A stretch of DNA of 64,000 nucleotides from contig CAYWXK010000001.1 of NCBI GenBank assembly GCA_964462515.1, positions 128,793 to 192,792 of the forward strand. The letters run 5' to 3'. The notes below the pieces were generated by a model. The model was not told the origin of the DNA, did not search any database, and worked only from the letters and a program-made list of their open reading frames with translations. The translations under genes were made by a program, and so were the position numbers. Below are positions 62,377-64,000 of the stretch, one piece after another (position 1 is the first letter of the stretch; each line of letters begins with the position of its first letter). The DNA is from CAYWXK01 sp964462515. GTDB lineage: Bacteria > Planctomycetota > Phycisphaerae > Sedimentisphaerales > Anaerobacaceae.

Positions 62377-63950
62377 GCCAATTCGATCCAGAGGAAAAGA
62401 CGCACAGCGGCGGCAAATAGTCTCATTAACAATCCGCATGTTTTTCCGGCAGAAGGCGGACCACCTGATAAAAGTGACTCAGACAGTTACCAGCTTGCTG
62501 TCGTCAAGGTGAACCTTAATATGGAGGGTGTGCCGGAGGATAAAGAAGAAAATCCAGGCGGATACGTGCCTGTAAATGACGATGACGACAATGATAATGG
62601 CATTGCAGATAAAGATGAGATGGGACAGGTGAGACAGGTGAATGGCGAAGACAACCTTGTTGCAATTTCCCTTTCCATTTTACCTGCTAACTTGAACAGC
62701 GGTGAGGTAGAGTTAAGAGTTACCACCCAGCTTCGGGTCTGGAAGTATCCTGACAGGCGAGAGTTAATAATACCCAGCAACGACCCCTGTCACCCGTCAG
62801 ACCGCGAAAGGTGGCCCCCAAGCCAGAGTTACCGCCGACTCTTTACGTTGAAGGTATCAGCACTGTCCTTCCTCAGACAGAGTGGCTGAACTTATCATAT
62901 TTAGTAAACCAGTCAGCATGTATCGACGACGATTTAGTCAGGGTTACTGTGATTGGGGTGTGGCTATCAAGAGATGGCGGAATACTCGACGATTGGCCGA
63001 AAACCGCTAACGAAATAAGGTCACCCAAGTACATATTCGGCAAAACCGACCCTATTTATGTTAAGGTAAATAGTCTTAACCGGACCCCTCTACAAGAGAC
63101 TTTCTATGATTACGTAAAGGTAACCTCTGAATGCGGCGGTGTTCGATACTTGAACATGTATTACGGTGGGGAACACTGGTTTAATAATTATGCGCAGCCA
63201 GGCGAACTACTATATCTCGCGGATGATAATTTTAATGATTCAGATGGCGACCATATAAAAGTAGATGATGAAGAAATCCTAACTTTCTGGCTGGAAATCC
63301 AGCCCGGCTCCGACAGTTACAGGTCCTGCAAAACCGTGATGGTAGATAGAGGGGAGTTCTTGGCGATCGCCGGGTCAGAAACCAATGAAGAAAGTAGTTG
63401 GTGGAATTTTCCCTATTATTGGTGGATTTCAGTTGTCCCTTATTTTAACCAAAATATATCTAATGCGAACTCAAAGATGTTAAATAACTACAAATGGTGG
63501 GAAAATGGATATAGGATAGGGAAATATTATGATATTGACGATTATAGTTCAAGCGATCAGCAATATGAGGAAAGCAAGCTAACTGCTTTAGACGCCGGTG
63601 GTGTTTCACCTTTCAGTTGTTCGGATTTCCTGTTCGTCTCAAGCCATGGGGGGGAGGGGTATCTCGTCATAATTACAACTAACACCAAGGGGGAGGTTGT
63701 ATGGGACCCAGGACCAACCTCTGGAGGGGGTTGGGATAGAGAGGTAGAATTCTGCATATTTTCGGCGTGCGAGGTGTTAGGAACCGAAGAAGACCCAGAT
63801 AGTCAAGTGGATAACTGGATAAATAATCTATTTCCTAAAGGTCTTCATGCTGTCCTTGGAACCTGTAAAACGGCAACGACCGAAGCAATAGACGATGATT
63901 TCGATGGGTTTCTTGATAGGTTGATAAATGGCGAAACCGTTGTCAATTAA
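62377..63950 (+). pseudogene. 'GVPEDEE' module protein, copy 2, with caspase-like C-terminus; frameshifted
   Basis: The same module as copy 1: ANSLINNPHVFPAEGG, VNLNMEGVPEDKEE, NGEDNLVAISLSILPANLNSG. The frame breaks at the C-run 62815-62819 and stops at 62889. The homologous continuation (ELPPTLYVEGIST..) is in another frame, open from GTG 62811 to 63950, with LSYLVNQSACIDDDLVRVTV as in copy 1. The C-terminal ~130 residues have LFVSSHGGEGY and CIFSACEVL, which fit a His/Cys dyad of caspase-like (clan CD, DUF6345-type) peptidases. No proper start codon precedes the conserved block. Confidence 0.6.
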
Positions 63951-64000
63951 CCCCTACCCGTTGTCAAGACCAAATTTTGCTTTATATTTGGTGTAAGTTG

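Noticed and set aside
1..64000. tRNA, rRNA, tmRNA genes and complete insertion sequences
   Set aside because: I looked for conserved T-loop text, rRNA signatures and transposase motifs by eye and saw none. A tRNAscan/Infernal run would settle it.

Overview
The window looks like chromosome from a Planctomycetota bacterium of the Phycisphaerae/Sedimentisphaerales type. This is inferred from gene content, not from a marker search. Supporting signs are type I dockerin-like C-termini ending in a VNxxDFAxLxxxWL pattern, FG-GAP secreted proteins, many polysaccharide-active enzymes (GH5, GH16, PL10, a six-hairpin glycosidase-like protein and a beta-helix protein), two secretins and LptF/LptG, all of which imply a diderm envelope and heavy protein export. 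Short palindromic repeats are scattered between genes and in places inside them. I found no rRNA, tRNA, CRISPR array or complete insertion sequence.

Layout. 1-8.1 kb: 5'-truncated secretin, small secreted protein, GH5 hydrolase (minus strand) with a dispersed repeat at its 5' end, SUMF1/FGE-like protein, hppA membrane pyrophosphatase and a LysE-type exporter. 8.1-14 kb: lipoprotein phosphoesterase, BrkB/YihY membrane protein, AsmA-like protein. 14-17.2 kb (minus): the canonical rpsB-tsf-pyrH-frr block. 17.5-20 kb (minus): a small conserved protein and a lipoprotein secretin with a long Ala/Lys/Glu-rich tail. 20.4-23.2 kb: rimO, pgsA, GH16 lipoprotein. 23.3-25 kb (minus): TPP riboswitch, thi4 and an overlapping HD-domain gene. 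25.2-35 kb: dnaE, a small gene plus nucleotidyltransferase pair, tmk-holB-ricT-metG (gene order reminiscent of Firmicutes) and a small Minf_1886-like protein. 35-40 kb: dapF with both catalytic cysteines apparently replaced by serine, a decayed dockerin-protein remnant and a large glycosidase-like gene. 40-43.5 kb: lptF, lptG, a DUF4440-like lipoprotein. 43.5-47.8 kb (minus): an AT-rich methyltransferase plus PD-(D/E)XK nuclease module, probably acquired. 47.8-49.4 kb (minus): thiC with a TPP riboswitch whose L5 loop carries an inserted inverted-repeat element. 49.5-54.8 kb (minus): two FG-GAP proteins, an M24 peptidase, a PL10 pectate lyase. 55.1-64 kb (plus): rhomboid-TPR protein, chimeric beta-helix protein, and a cluster of secreted proteins with two truncated copies of a 'GVPEDEE' module, one ending in a putative His/Cys caspase-like domain and broken by a frameshift at a C-tract, plus a putative HExxH lipoprotein.

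How the parts fit. Housekeeping blocks (translation, replication, LPS export, thiamine) are intact and interleaved with secreted carbohydrate-degradation genes. Both thiamine loci have TPP riboswitches followed by terminator hairpins. The least explained parts are the interrupted thiC riboswitch, the restriction-like module, the secretin with a TolA-like tail, the Ser/Ser DapF and the right-hand secreted cluster.
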